Shown in pieces: positions 7,688 through 15,480 of a DNA stretch of 64,000 nucleotides; position 1 is the stretch's first letter, and every line of letters starts with the position of its first letter. The notes beneath the pieces are model-generated. The model did not search any database. It was not told where the DNA came from and worked only from the letters and a program-made list of their open reading frames with translations. The stretch comes from JAOZPE01 sp964601275 (GTDB lineage Bacteria > Krumholzibacteriota > Krumholzibacteriia > JAJRXK01): assembly GCA_964601275.1 (NCBI GenBank), contig CAZRMV010000004.1, positions 124,001 through 188,000 on the forward strand. The letters run 5' to 3'. Position numbers and translations under genes: made by a program.

Positions 7688-9649
7688 TCAGATGTCCAAC
7701 TTGTCGAGATCGACGGCGGATGCGTTCTCTTCGATGAATCTCCGACGGGGTTCCACCAGCTCTCCCATGAGCATGGTGAACACGCGGTCGGCCTCCTGCT
7801 CGTGGAATTCATCATCGCCCAGGCGGACGCGGGTGAGGGTGCGCGTCGCCGGATTCATGGTAGTCTCCCACAACTGCTCCGGATTCATCTCGCCCAGACC
7901 CTTGTAGCGTTGTACATACACCCCTTTGGGGCCTCCAAGTTCCTGGATGTATTCGTCCCGCTCCGCCTCGCTGTGGGCGTAGTACTCCTTCTTCCCCTTG
8001 GAAATGCGGTACAACGGAGGTTCGGCGATGTACACGTGACCGTTCTTGATCAAGGCCGACATGTAGCGGTAGAGAAGGGTCAGGATGAGGGTGCGGATGT
8101 GGCTTCCGTCCACGTCGGCGTCGGTCATGAGGATGACCTTGTGGTAACGCAGCCTTTCGAGGTCGAAGTCCTCGTCGCCCACGCCGCAGCCCAGGGCGGT
8201 GATGATGGTCTTGACCTCGTCGTTGTTCAGGGCCCGGTCCAGGCGCGCCTTCTCCACGTTGAGGATCTTTCCCTTCAGGGGAAGGATGGCCTGGAAGGTG
8301 CGATCCCGACCTTGCTTCGCCGAACCTCCGGCCGAGTCACCCTCGACCAGGTAGATCTCGCACACCGAGGGGTCGGTATTGGAACAATCGGCCAGCTTGC
8401 CGGGAAGGCTCGTCGATTCGAGCGCGTTCTTGCGGCGGGTCAACTCCTTCGCTCGCCGCGCCGCTTCGCGGCTCCGGGCGGCGCCGATCGCCTTTTCACA
8501 GATTCTCCTGGCGACCGCCGGGTTCTCCTCGAAGAACTCCGCGAGGGCCGAATTCACCATGGCCTCGACGATGCCCCGGACTTCGCTGTTGCCCAGCTTG
8601 GTCTTGGTCTGTCCCTCGAATTGCGGCTCGGGCACCTTGGTGGCGATGATGCAGTTGAGTCCCTCCCGCACGTCGTCCCCGGAGAGGTTCACCTTTTCCT
8701 TCTTCAAGAGACCGGTGGACGAGGCATAGTTGTTGATGGTCCGGGTCAACGCCGCCTTGAACCCGCTGAGATGCGTTCCGCCTTCGATGGTGTGGATGTT
8801 GTTGCAGTAGGTGTAGATCTGCTCGTTGTAGGTGTGCGTGTACTGCATCGCGATCTCGCACTCCACCCCCTCCTTCTCCTCCCGCAGGTAGATCGGCTTG
8901 GGGTGGATCGGCTCCTTCGACTCGACCAACCAGGAGACGAACTCGCTGATCCCGCCTTCGTAGCGGTAGTCGACGGTCTGCTCCCGGCCGACCCTCTCGT
9001 CGATCATCGTCACGGTGACGCCGGCGTTGAGGAAGGCGAGTTCGCGCATCCTCTGGGCGAGGGTGTCGAAGTTGTAGTCGATCCGGTCGAAGATCTCCTC
9101 GTCGGCCAGGAAGGTGACCTTGGTGCCGCTGCGGCCGCTGACGTTGTCCCCCAACACCTTCATCGGCCCGTCGGGCACGCCACGCCGATAGCTCTGCCCG
9201 TAGACCTTGTCCCCGCGATACACCTCCACCCGGCACCACGCGCTCAGCGCGTTCACCACCGAGACGCCCACCCCATGGAGCCCTCCCGACACCTTGTAGC
9301 TGCCCTTGTCGAACTTGCCTCCGGCGTGCAAGGAGGTCATGACCACTTCCAGGGCCGGCTTCTGCTCGGTCTTGTGCATGTCGACGGGAATGCCGCGTCC
9401 GTTGTCCACCACGCTCACGCTCTGATCTGGATGGATGGTCACGACGATTCGATCGCAGAATCCGGCCATCGCTTCGTCGATCGCGTTGTCGACGACTTCG
9501 TACACCAGGTGATGCAGACCCCTGGGCCCGGTTCCGCCGATGTACATGGCCGGCCGTTTACGGACCGCTTCCAAGCCCTTCAAGACCTGGATGCCGTCCG
9601 CGTTGTAGTTCTCGGCTCCGTTGTTCTTCATTGCGTTCAATTCATCCAT
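7688..9649 (-). CDS. gyrB: DNA gyrase subunit B
   Basis: ATPase subunit of gyrase, 653 aa from the chosen start. It shows the GHKL ATP-binding motifs DNGRGIPVDMHK and GGLHGVGVSVVNALS, the transducer domain, and the TOPRIM motifs LVEGDSAGGSAKQGRDR and DADVDGSHIRTL. The ATG at 9649 is preferred because GAGGA lies seven bases upstream. An in-frame ATG at 9664 overlaps the stop of the DUF721 gene as ATGA but lacks a good ribosome site. The operon order recF-DUF721-gyrB-gyrA links it to the replication-initiation genes. Confidence 0.98.
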   Translation of the reverse strand: MDELNAMKNNGAENYNADGIQVLKGLEAVRKRPAMYIGGTGPRGLHHLVYEVVDNAIDEAMAGFCDRIVVTIHPDQSVSVVDNGRGIPVDMHKTEQKPALEVVMTSLHAGGKFDKGSYKVSGGLHGVGVSVVNALSAWCRVEVYRGDKVYGQSYRRGVPDGPMKVLGDNVSGRSGTKVTFLADEEIFDRIDYNFDTLAQRMRELAFLNAGVTVTMIDERVGREQTVDYRYEGGISEFVSWLVESKEPIHPKPIYLREEKEGVECEIAMQYTHTYNEQIYTYCNNIHTIEGGTHLSGFKAALTRTINNYASSTGLLKKEKVNLSGDDVREGLNCIIATKVPEPQFEGQTKTKLGNSEVRGIVEAMVNSALAEFFEENPAVARRICEKAIGAARSREAARRAKELTRRKNALESTSLPGKLADCSNTDPSVCEIYLVEGDSAGGSAKQGRDRTFQAILPLKGKILNVEKARLDRALNNDEVKTIITALGCGVGDEDFDLERLRYHKVILMTDADVDGSHIRTLILTLLYRYMSALIKNGHVYIAEPPLYRISKGKKEYYAHSEAERDEYIQELGGPKGVYVQRYKGLGEMNPEQLWETTMNPATRTLTRVRLGDDEFHEQEADRVFTMLMGELVEPRRRFIEENASAVDLDKLDI

Positions 9650-9660
9650 CCTGACGGTCC

Positions 9661-9975
9661 TCATCCCATGGGCGGCTTGCTTCCCGAATGGAAGCGTACA
9701 TCGTTCACGGTTCCCTTTCCCAGCCGTTCCTCCAGGCGTTTCTTGATCTGGGGCTTCAGCAGGGTCAACTCCTGCGACCAGGCGCTTCCTTCGACCCTTA
9801 CCCACAGGATTCCATCCTTGAGCGCGAGGGCCTCGCTGTGGCGCGCGATCTCCTCGCCGACGATCTCCTTCCAGCTGGACAGCACCTTCTGCTGGTGGAG
9901 TCCTTCCCGCAGTGGACTGTGCTGCAGTGCCGCTTCGAGGATCTCGGCCAGGCTGCGGGCTGCGCCGTCCTTCAT
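9661..9975 (-). CDS. DUF721 / DciA-like protein
   Basis: A 104-aa protein of the DUF721 family. Family members include DciA, the ancestral loader of the replicative helicase in bacteria lacking DnaC; that role is plausible here but inferred. Typical features are an N-terminal helix (SLAEILEAALQHSP), then VLSSWKEIVGEEIARHSEALALKDGILWVRVEGSAWSQEL, shown here only as the family's W-x-x-IVGE-x-IA...GxLxVxVxxSAWAQEL pattern. The start at 9975 overlaps the recF stop (ATGA) and has GGGAGGAG upstream. The position between recF and gyrB is the classic one for this family. Confidence 0.85.
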   Translation of the reverse strand: MKDGAARSLAEILEAALQHSPLREGLHQQKVLSSWKEIVGEEIARHSEALALKDGILWVRVEGSAWSQELTLLKPQIKKRLEERLGKGTVNDVRFHSGSKPPMG

Positions 9976-11132
9976 CGTGGCTCCTCCCAGCCGTCCAAGG
10001 TCGCGATTTCCTCGATCCTTCCGCCCTCCACCATCCAGCACCGCAGGTTCTTCCATCCCTGCATGGCCTGGACATCTTCGGTGCGCGCGGTGGCGATCAA
10101 CAACTGGTGCTCTTCATGGAGGAGCTCCTGCAATGCCCGAGTCCGCCCGTGGTCCAATTCACTGAAAATGTCATCGAGGAGAATGACCGGACGCTCCTGG
10201 GTGCGTTCGTAGATCAATTCCGCCTGTCCGAGTTTCAGTGCGATGGCCGCCGAGCGCATCTCTCCCTGGCTGCCGAAACGCCGCAAGGAACGACCCCCGA
10301 GTTCGAGCTCGAGGCGGTCGCGATGGGGGCCGATCCGGGCGTGGCCCAGAAGGCACTCCCGTGCCATTCCGGCCCGAAGGGCCTCGTGGAACGCATCGTG
10401 CCAGGACTCGAGATCGTCGCGGCCCAAGACCGCGTTCGCCGCGTCACCAAGCGAGAGCTGCAAGCTTATTGTGAGACTCTCTCCTTTCCGCGCCAAGCTG
10501 GAATATGCCTTCGCGCAGAGTTCCTCCAGGCGGGGAATCACCCGGCGCCGTTCCAGCATCAAGGGCGTTCCAAACCGCACCAGCTCGCGATTCCAGACCT
10601 CCAGCTCGCTTCGTGGAACGGCCTGCCGGGCCTTCAGAAGACGGTTCTTCTGGGAGAGGGCCCGCCGGTAGCCGATGAGGTTCCGCAGGTACTCCCGGGA
10701 GATGACACTCAGGCTGAGGTCGAGGAAGCGCCGACGCCGTTCGGGAGGCCCCTTGACCAGGTCGATCTCGCCGGGGTGGAAGAGAACCGTCGAAAGCCTT
10801 CCCACCAGCTCACTGGCCTGGGTGACGGGCGATCCATCCACCTTCAGCCGTTTGCGTCCTCCCCGGCTCAGGGCGGCTTCCAGGACGAACTCCTCGCCGC
10901 GGGCATCCTCGCCCTCCACCCGCAGGCTCAAATGATCCTGCCCGAAGCGGATCACCTCTTGCTCGGTGGAGGTGCGGTGGGATCGGCCGAGGGAGAGGTA
11001 GGAAACGGCATCGAGGAAATTCGTCTTCCCCTGCCCGTTCCGTCCCAGAAAGATATTGATTTTCCGCGAAAACTCCACCGAGACCTCCGCCAGATTCCGG
11101 TAATTCAGCAACTTCACTCTCGTGAGAATCAC
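9972..11132 (-). CDS. recF: DNA replication and repair protein RecF
   Basis: SMC-like ABC ATPase that helps load RecA at single-strand gaps, 386 aa. Walker A GRNGQGKT is at residues 30-37. A signature-like FGSQGEMRS segment and a Walker B VILLDDIFSELD lie near the C-terminus. The start is GTG (V-I-L-T-R-V) with GAGG seven bases upstream. It follows dnaN by 27 bp and overlaps the DUF721 gene by 4 bp, consistent with translational coupling. Confidence 0.96.
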   Translation of the reverse strand: MILTRVKLLNYRNLAEVSVEFSRKINIFLGRNGQGKTNFLDAVSYLSLGRSHRTSTEQEVIRFGQDHLSLRVEGEDARGEEFVLEAALSRGGRKRLKVDGSPVTQASELVGRLSTVLFHPGEIDLVKGPPERRRRFLDLSLSVISREYLRNLIGYRRALSQKNRLLKARQAVPRSELEVWNRELVRFGTPLMLERRRVIPRLEELCAKAYSSLARKGESLTISLQLSLGDAANAVLGRDDLESWHDAFHEALRAGMARECLLGHARIGPHRDRLELELGGRSLRRFGSQGEMRSAAIALKLGQAELIYERTQERPVILLDDIFSELDHGRTRALQELLHEEHQLLIATARTEDVQAMQGWKNLRCWMVEGGRIEEIATLDGWEEPR

Positions 11133-11159
11133 CGGGAGGCCTCGATCCGGGACCGCAAA

Positions 11160-12284
11160 TCAGTCGTTGAGACGCAGCGGCATCAAAAGACACAGATCGT
11201 CGCTGCCCAGAACGTCCGTCCCCGAATCGTCTCCGGGAACGAAGATCGCCGCGCTGTCCGGCCGGTCCAGCGCAAGGATGAGATTCTCGGTCTTGAAATG
11301 CTTGAGGATGTCTTCCACGTAGGAGTGATTGAAGCCGATCGAGATGGGATCTCCATCGTATTCCACCGGGACCTCGTCCTCGGCCCGGCTTCCCTCGGTT
11401 CCACTGGCGGAAAGGGTCATGCGCTTGGCTTCCACCGAGAACCGAACCTGGTTGGTGACGCGGTCGGCGGAGATCTTCACCCGCCGGATTCCATCGCTCA
11501 AGGCTTCGCGATCGCACACCACGCGGCGGTTGTTGTTCTTGGGGAGAACCTGTTCGTAGTTGGGAAAACTCCCTTCGACCAGCCGGGTGTGCAAGGTGGT
11601 TTCACCGATCTGGAAACTCAACTGGTGTTCGCCGAGATAGATCGTGACTTCATCGACACCCTCGGCCAGGCGCATGACCTGCTGCAATCCCCCCGAAGAA
11701 GCAATCAACTTCCGCTCGACCTTCTTGGCAAGCTCCACCTTCCGCCGGACCCGGCTCAGACGATGACCGTCCGTCGCGACCATGGTGAACCTGCCTTCGC
11801 CCAGTTCCCAGTAGACCCCCTGCAACGCGGGCCGGGTCTCGTCACGCGAAGTGGCGTACACGGTGTTGCGGATCATCTCGACGAGCATCGCCCCCGGGAG
11901 GGTGAAGGACGGTGCATCCTGCACCTTCGGCAAGGCGGGAAAGTCTTCCGGATCCATGCAGGGTTCTTCCAGCTTGGCCTTTCCACTACACACCTGCACC
12001 TTCTCACCGTCGGCCTCGACCACCACATCGTTGGACGGAAGGGTTCGCACGAACGCCACGAACTTTCCCGCCGGCACCGCGCTCCTGCCTTCGATCTGGG
12101 CATCGACCGAGGGAATCCGCGTGACCACCGACACGTCCAGATCGGTCGCGGCGAGGGTGAGACCATCGCCTTTGGCGTCGAAGAGGATGGTGGAGAGGAT
12201 GGGCAGGGTGGCTTTCGTGCTCACCACATTCGCCACCGCGCCCAATGCGCGTACGAGATCACTCTGTGGAACCTGGATCTTCAC
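11160..12284 (-). CDS. dnaN: DNA polymerase III beta sliding clamp
   Basis: Ring-shaped processivity clamp, 374 aa, matching the usual ~366-380 aa. Three clamp repeats are visible, with LPILSTILF near the N-terminus, YATSRDETRPALQGV in the middle, and a C-terminal ...LCLLMPLRLND corresponding to the usual peptide-binding MPMRL end. The frame is open 17 codons further upstream, but the GTG at 12284 has GCGAGG about seven bases before it and gives the conserved start VKIQVPQSDLV. It lies 422 bp downstream of dnaA on the same strand, so it probably has its own promoter. Confidence 0.96.
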   Translation of the reverse strand: MKIQVPQSDLVRALGAVANVVSTKATLPILSTILFDAKGDGLTLAATDLDVSVVTRIPSVDAQIEGRSAVPAGKFVAFVRTLPSNDVVVEADGEKVQVCSGKAKLEEPCMDPEDFPALPKVQDAPSFTLPGAMLVEMIRNTVYATSRDETRPALQGVYWELGEGRFTMVATDGHRLSRVRRKVELAKKVERKLIASSGGLQQVMRLAEGVDEVTIYLGEHQLSFQIGETTLHTRLVEGSFPNYEQVLPKNNNRRVVCDREALSDGIRRVKISADRVTNQVRFSVEAKRMTLSASGTEGSRAEDEVPVEYDGDPISIGFNHSYVEDILKHFKTENLILALDRPDSAAIFVPGDDSGTDVLGSDDLCLLMPLRLND

Positions 12285-12706
12285 CGTGGGGCCTCGCTTG
12301 GAAGACTCTTGGAGCAGCCAATTGGGGAATGGCAATGCTATCGCATGGAAGGCCCCGCGGCAAGGCCGGCCCTCGACCTCTTCTCCTGGATCATTCCAAG
12401 GAAGAACAGTAGAAGACAGCAGGGCTGGGGAAGGTGGGGAAAAGACACCCCCTGGGCGTATGTAACATGTTGATTTTCAAAGTGTTGGACAATCAAGCGC
12501 GCTTGGGACACCGTGGGGAGAAGAGGACGGTTTTGCGGCCTTTCGTTCCCATCGAAATCCCTTGTGCTCCGTATGGGTGACGGTATCCCGGGTTCGTCCC
12601 CGGCTTATCCCCGAATCGATCCACGGTTTTCTTGCCCGGTCGATGCAAGAAGGGGAGGTCTTCTCCGCGCGGAAGGCCTCCCCGGCGCGTCGATCGGTCG
12701 GAGGAT
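12285..12706. other. dnaA-dnaN intergenic region
   Basis: This 422-bp gap has no credible gene. Next to the dnaA stop it holds the hairpin described at 12652-12683. A DnaA-box-like TTATCCCCG is at 12605-12613. An AT-rich stretch at about 12462-12495 contains the palindrome AACATGTT and the inverted repeat TTGATTTTCAA. This is the likeliest place for the dnaN promoter, but no clean -35/-10 pair could be assigned. Some bacteria have a bipartite origin with boxes on both sides of dnaA, which this single box would only weakly suggest. Confidence 0.5.
12652..12683 (-). terminator. Probable dnaA terminator hairpin
   Basis: GGGGAGG at 12652-12658 pairs with CCTCCCC at 12677-12683, with further pairing of TTC/GGAA inside. 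It lies 24 bp past the dnaA stop. On the minus strand the stem is followed by TTCTTGC rather than a strong T-run, so termination is likely but not certain. Confidence 0.5.
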
Positions 12707-14122
12707 CTACGCGCTTTGAAGGGAACGGGTCAGTTCCTGCAACTCCCTTTGCATCTGCAGATCGATCTGTTCGAGATGGGTGATCTTCTGCCATGCGTGA
12801 TGCACGGTCGTGTGATCGCGGCCGCCGAAGCGTTGGCCGATCTGGTTGAGGGACGCTCCGGTCAGTTCCCGGCAGAGGTACATGGCGACCTGGCGGGCAT
12901 GGGCGACCTGCTTGGTCCGGGTCTTCGAACGCAGCAGGTCGATCGAGATGTCGTAGTAGGCGGAGACGAGCTTGATCACCTCGGCCAGCTTGATCTGGCG
13001 GTCCGGACGGTTCCGGTTGAGGAAGGTCGCCAACACCTCCCGGGCCATCTCCAGGTTGATCTCGCTCCCGGTGAGGCTCGCGAAGGCGAGAAGGCGGATG
13101 AGCGCGCCCTCGAGTTCGCGGATGTTGTGCGTCACCCGCTCGGCGATGAGAACCAGGACCTCATCGGGGATGATGATCTGTTCCTTTTCCACCTTCTTCT
13201 TCAGGATGGCGATCCGGGTCTCGAGGTTCGGGGCCTGGAGGTCGGTGATCAGACCCCACTCGAAGCGCGACCGCAGACGTTCCTCGAGGGTGGGAATCTC
13301 CTTGGGGGGACGATCGCTGGTGACGACGATCTGCTTGTTGGCGTCGTAGAGCGCGTTGAAGGTATGGAAGAACTCCTGTTGGGTGCTTTCCTTGCCGGCC
13401 AGGAACTGGATGTCGTCGATGAGCAGGAGATCGACGTTCCGGTACCGGTTCTTGAATTCGAAGGTCTTTCCGGTGCGGATCGACTGGATGAGCTCGTTCA
13501 TGAAGTTCTCGGCCGAGACGTAGTGCACCAGGGTGCGGGGATCGCGGACGAGGACCTCGTTGCCGATGGCCTGCATGAGGTGGGTCTTGCCCAGTCCCAC
13601 CCCGCCGTAGAGGAAGAGGGGGTTGTAGGCCTGGGCGGGCTGCTCGGCCACCGCCTGGCAGGCGGCATGGGCGAGGCGGTTGTTGTCTCCGACCACGAAG
13701 TTCTGGAAGACGTAGCGGGAATTGAGTCCCGCCTCCTGGGGCAGCCGGACCCGCCGGGAGGTGTCCGGGGGCGCCGTGGAAACGGTGGCCCGGGGGTCGA
13801 ATCCGCCCACGTTGGATGGCTGCGGATCGACCTGGAGGCGGATCTCCACCGGCCGGCCCAGGACCCGGGCGGCGGCGACATGGAGGGTTTCCAGATGGTG
13901 CTCGGTCAGCCAGTCCACGAAGAACTGGTTGGGCCCCTGGAGGGACAGGACGTCCCCCTCCAGGGAGAGAAAGCGGGTCTGGTGGAACCAGGTCTCAAAG
14001 GTCTGCTGATTGACTTGCTGCCGGACGACATCGAGGATCTCCTCCCAAGGCCGCGCCACGTCCTGTGGAGAAGACGCGCCGGAGGAAGATGTCGGCGGCA
14101 GAGGTGTCCGGGATGGGGGCAC
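12707..14122 (-). CDS. dnaA: Chromosomal replication initiator DnaA
   Basis: Origin-binding AAA+ ATPase, 471 aa. Domain I is at about 22-95, followed by a short linker with an RxPxE-rich stretch. The AAA+ core has Walker A GGVGLGKT at 173-180 and Walker B LLLIDDIQF with Asp236-Asp237. Domain IV carries the DNA-binding signature GRDHTTVHHA near the C-terminus. The start is GTG at 14122 with GGGAGGAT about nine bases upstream. It is divergent from rpmH across the presumed origin. Confidence 0.98.
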   Translation of the reverse strand: MPPSRTPLPPTSSSGASSPQDVARPWEEILDVVRQQVNQQTFETWFHQTRFLSLEGDVLSLQGPNQFFVDWLTEHHLETLHVAAARVLGRPVEIRLQVDPQPSNVGGFDPRATVSTAPPDTSRRVRLPQEAGLNSRYVFQNFVVGDNNRLAHAACQAVAEQPAQAYNPLFLYGGVGLGKTHLMQAIGNEVLVRDPRTLVHYVSAENFMNELIQSIRTGKTFEFKNRYRNVDLLLIDDIQFLAGKESTQQEFFHTFNALYDANKQIVVTSDRPPKEIPTLEERLRSRFEWGLITDLQAPNLETRIAILKKKVEKEQIIIPDEVLVLIAERVTHNIRELEGALIRLLAFASLTGSEINLEMAREVLATFLNRNRPDRQIKLAEVIKLVSAYYDISIDLLRSKTRTKQVAHARQVAMYLCRELTGASLNQIGQRFGGRDHTTVHHAWQKITHLEQIDLQMQRELQELTRSLQSA

Positions 14123-14628
14123 GGGTCGCGAATCCTCCCGTTGGCCCGAGCGGAGCTCGGATCGAGGACAAACCTCTCCCAGGACTTGTCCACAACCGTG
14201 GAAAAGCCCGGAATCTATTTCATTATAACAGGTTATAACCCTTCAACCACCGGCGGAAACCAAGTTGTCCCCAATCTGCAGGGTTGGGGATAACGATGCG
14301 GCCCGAGGTGCGAGTTATCCACCGGGGAGGCGACGGTAGCATGAGGAGGGAGGTGGGGCAAGGGAGTTTTCCCCAGGGCAGGACTTTTTTCCCCAGGGTG
14401 GCGATCCGGGGGGTGGAGAGGCCCTCGCCGCCTCCTCCCGGGCCGTGCGTAGGGGGTCGATCGGAGGACCCCCCGAGGCCGGCGTCGCGGGTCTCCCGCA
14501 GCGGCGGCATGGCGGGCCCGGCGGGCGGAGCTTGACGAAGAGACCCGGAGAATCTACCGTGTATCGCTTGTGGTAATGAATCCGAGGCACAAGCCGAGCG
14601 CTCTGCAATCACTCCCTGAGGTGTCACC
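14123..14628. other. oriC: Probable chromosomal origin oriC
   Basis: The dnaA-rpmH intergenic region, the classic origin position. DnaA-box-like sites seen: TTGTCCACA at 14186-14194, TTGTCCCCA at 14265-14273, TGGGGATAA (minus-strand TTATCCCCA) at 14285-14293 and TTATCCACC at 14315-14323. An unusually AT-rich tract at 14211-14240 (CTATTTCATTATAACAGG and following TTATAACC) could be the unwinding element; it also contains a minus-strand TATAAT at 14222-14227 that may be the dnaA -10. Gene direction switches here from leftward to rightward, and parABS lies 4-6 kb away. Activity itself is inferred. Confidence 0.8.
14532..14560 (+). promoter_or_regulatory. Probable rpmH promoter
   Basis: TTGACG at 14532-14537, a 17-bp spacer and TACCGT at 14555-14560 fit a housekeeping sigma promoter, with a predicted start about 60 bp before the rpmH GTG. 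The -10 matches only the TAnnnT core. Confidence 0.45.
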
Positions 14629-14763
14629 GTGAAGAGGACGTTTCAGCCCAGCAACCTCAAGCGCAAGCGGGACCATGGCTTCCGCAAGCGGATGTCGACC
14701 CGGGCCGGGCGCGCCATTCTCAAGCGCCGTCGCAGCAAGGGGCGCAAGCGCCTCAGCGCCTGA
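14629..14763 (+). CDS. rpmH: 50S ribosomal protein L34
   Basis: 44-aa ribosomal protein of the large subunit. The product reads (M)KRTFQPSNLKRKRDHGF, then RKRMSTRAGRAIL and a basic tail ending RKRLSA, the invariant L34 pattern. The GTG start at 14629 has GAGG seven bases upstream. It is first in the rpmH-rnpA-yidD-yidC-jag-rsmG series that runs away from the origin. Confidence 0.97.
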   Translation: MKRTFQPSNLKRKRDHGFRKRMSTRAGRAILKRRRSKGRKRLSA

Positions 14764-14839
14764 GTCGATCCCGCGTGCTGGCTCCGCTGCCGGCGCATCC
14801 ACCATCGTCCTTCGCCGCGCCGGAGATGGACAAGGCCAC

Positions 14840-15232
14840 GTGGTGAGAGGAACCCTGCGCACTCGACGGCATTTCGACCGAGTCTACGAGAAAGGCCGGA
14901 AGGCGGTGGGCGCGCATTGCGTCGTCTACGCGTATGAACCCACGCCGGAGGAGACGGCGCGGGTCGGGCGGCTTGCCGTGGGGGTGGTTGCTTCCAGGAA
15001 GGTGGGGAACGCCGTGCGCCGCAACCGCGCCAAGAGAGTTCTTCGCGAGAGCTATCGTGTCCTGCGGGAAGATCTCCGCCGGCCGATCTGGCTGGTGTTG
15101 ATCGCGCGATCCACCGCCGCGCAGAGCGGTTTTTCCAGCGGGGAGATGACCTCCGAACTCGAAGCCCTGTTGCGGGAGCTGGACTGCCTCGGCGCCCGCG
15201 CGACGAACCCGGGAGACGTTGCGCCATGTTGA
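14840..15232 (+). CDS. rnpA: Ribonuclease P protein component
   Basis: Protein cofactor of RNase P, which trims tRNA 5' leaders; about 130 aa. The family signature appears as VGVVASRKVGNAVRRNRAKRVLRE, quoted in part: SRKVGNAVRRNRAKR is the RNA-binding RNR motif. The N-terminus LRTRRHFDRVYEKGRK is typical. The start is GTG at 14840 or the adjacent GTG at 14843; neither has a strong ribosome site. The open frame extends upstream over rpmH but is not conserved there. Its stop overlaps the yidD start by 7 bp. Confidence 0.93.
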   Translation: MVRGTLRTRRHFDRVYEKGRKAVGAHCVVYAYEPTPEETARVGRLAVGVVASRKVGNAVRRNRAKRVLRESYRVLREDLRRPIWLVLIARSTAAQSGFSSGEMTSELEALLRELDCLGARATNPGDVAPC

Positions 15233-15462
15233 AGCGCGGACTCCTGGTTCTCATCCGTGCCTACCAGATCCTCATCTCACCCTGGCTGGGCCGACATTGC
15301 CGATACACTCCCAGTTGTTCCCGATACGCGGCGGAGGCCATCACCCGCCACGGTGCATGGAGAGGAAGCTGGTTGGCGGTGCGCCGCGTTCTCCGCTGTC
15401 ACCCGTTGCACGCCGGCGGGTATGATCCGGTCCCTCCCGTCCATCACCACCCCCCTTCCTGA
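15226..15462 (+). CDS. yidD: Membrane protein insertion efficiency factor YidD
   Basis: 78-aa membrane-associated helper of YidC-dependent insertion. The family motif is clear: LIRAYQILISPWLGRHCRYTPSCS, seen as ISPWLG and CRYTPSCSRYAAEAI, followed by GAWRGSWLAVRRVLRCHPLHAGGYDPVP. Start ATG overlaps the rnpA stop. It sits 18 bp before yidC, the usual arrangement. Confidence 0.95.
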   Translation: MLKRGLLVLIRAYQILISPWLGRHCRYTPSCSRYAAEAITRHGAWRGSWLAVRRVLRCHPLHAGGYDPVPPVHHHPPS

Positions 15463-15480
15463 TCGACGATCGAGGAGCCC

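Noticed and set aside
4457..10165. A 1902-codon open frame on the plus strand through gyrA and gyrB
   Set aside because: It is opposite to two unmistakable gyrase genes; such long antisense frames follow from the high GC content of third codon positions.
9912..12473. Long plus-strand frame opposite recF and dnaN
   Set aside because: Antisense shadow of conserved genes; low-complexity composition and no ribosome site.
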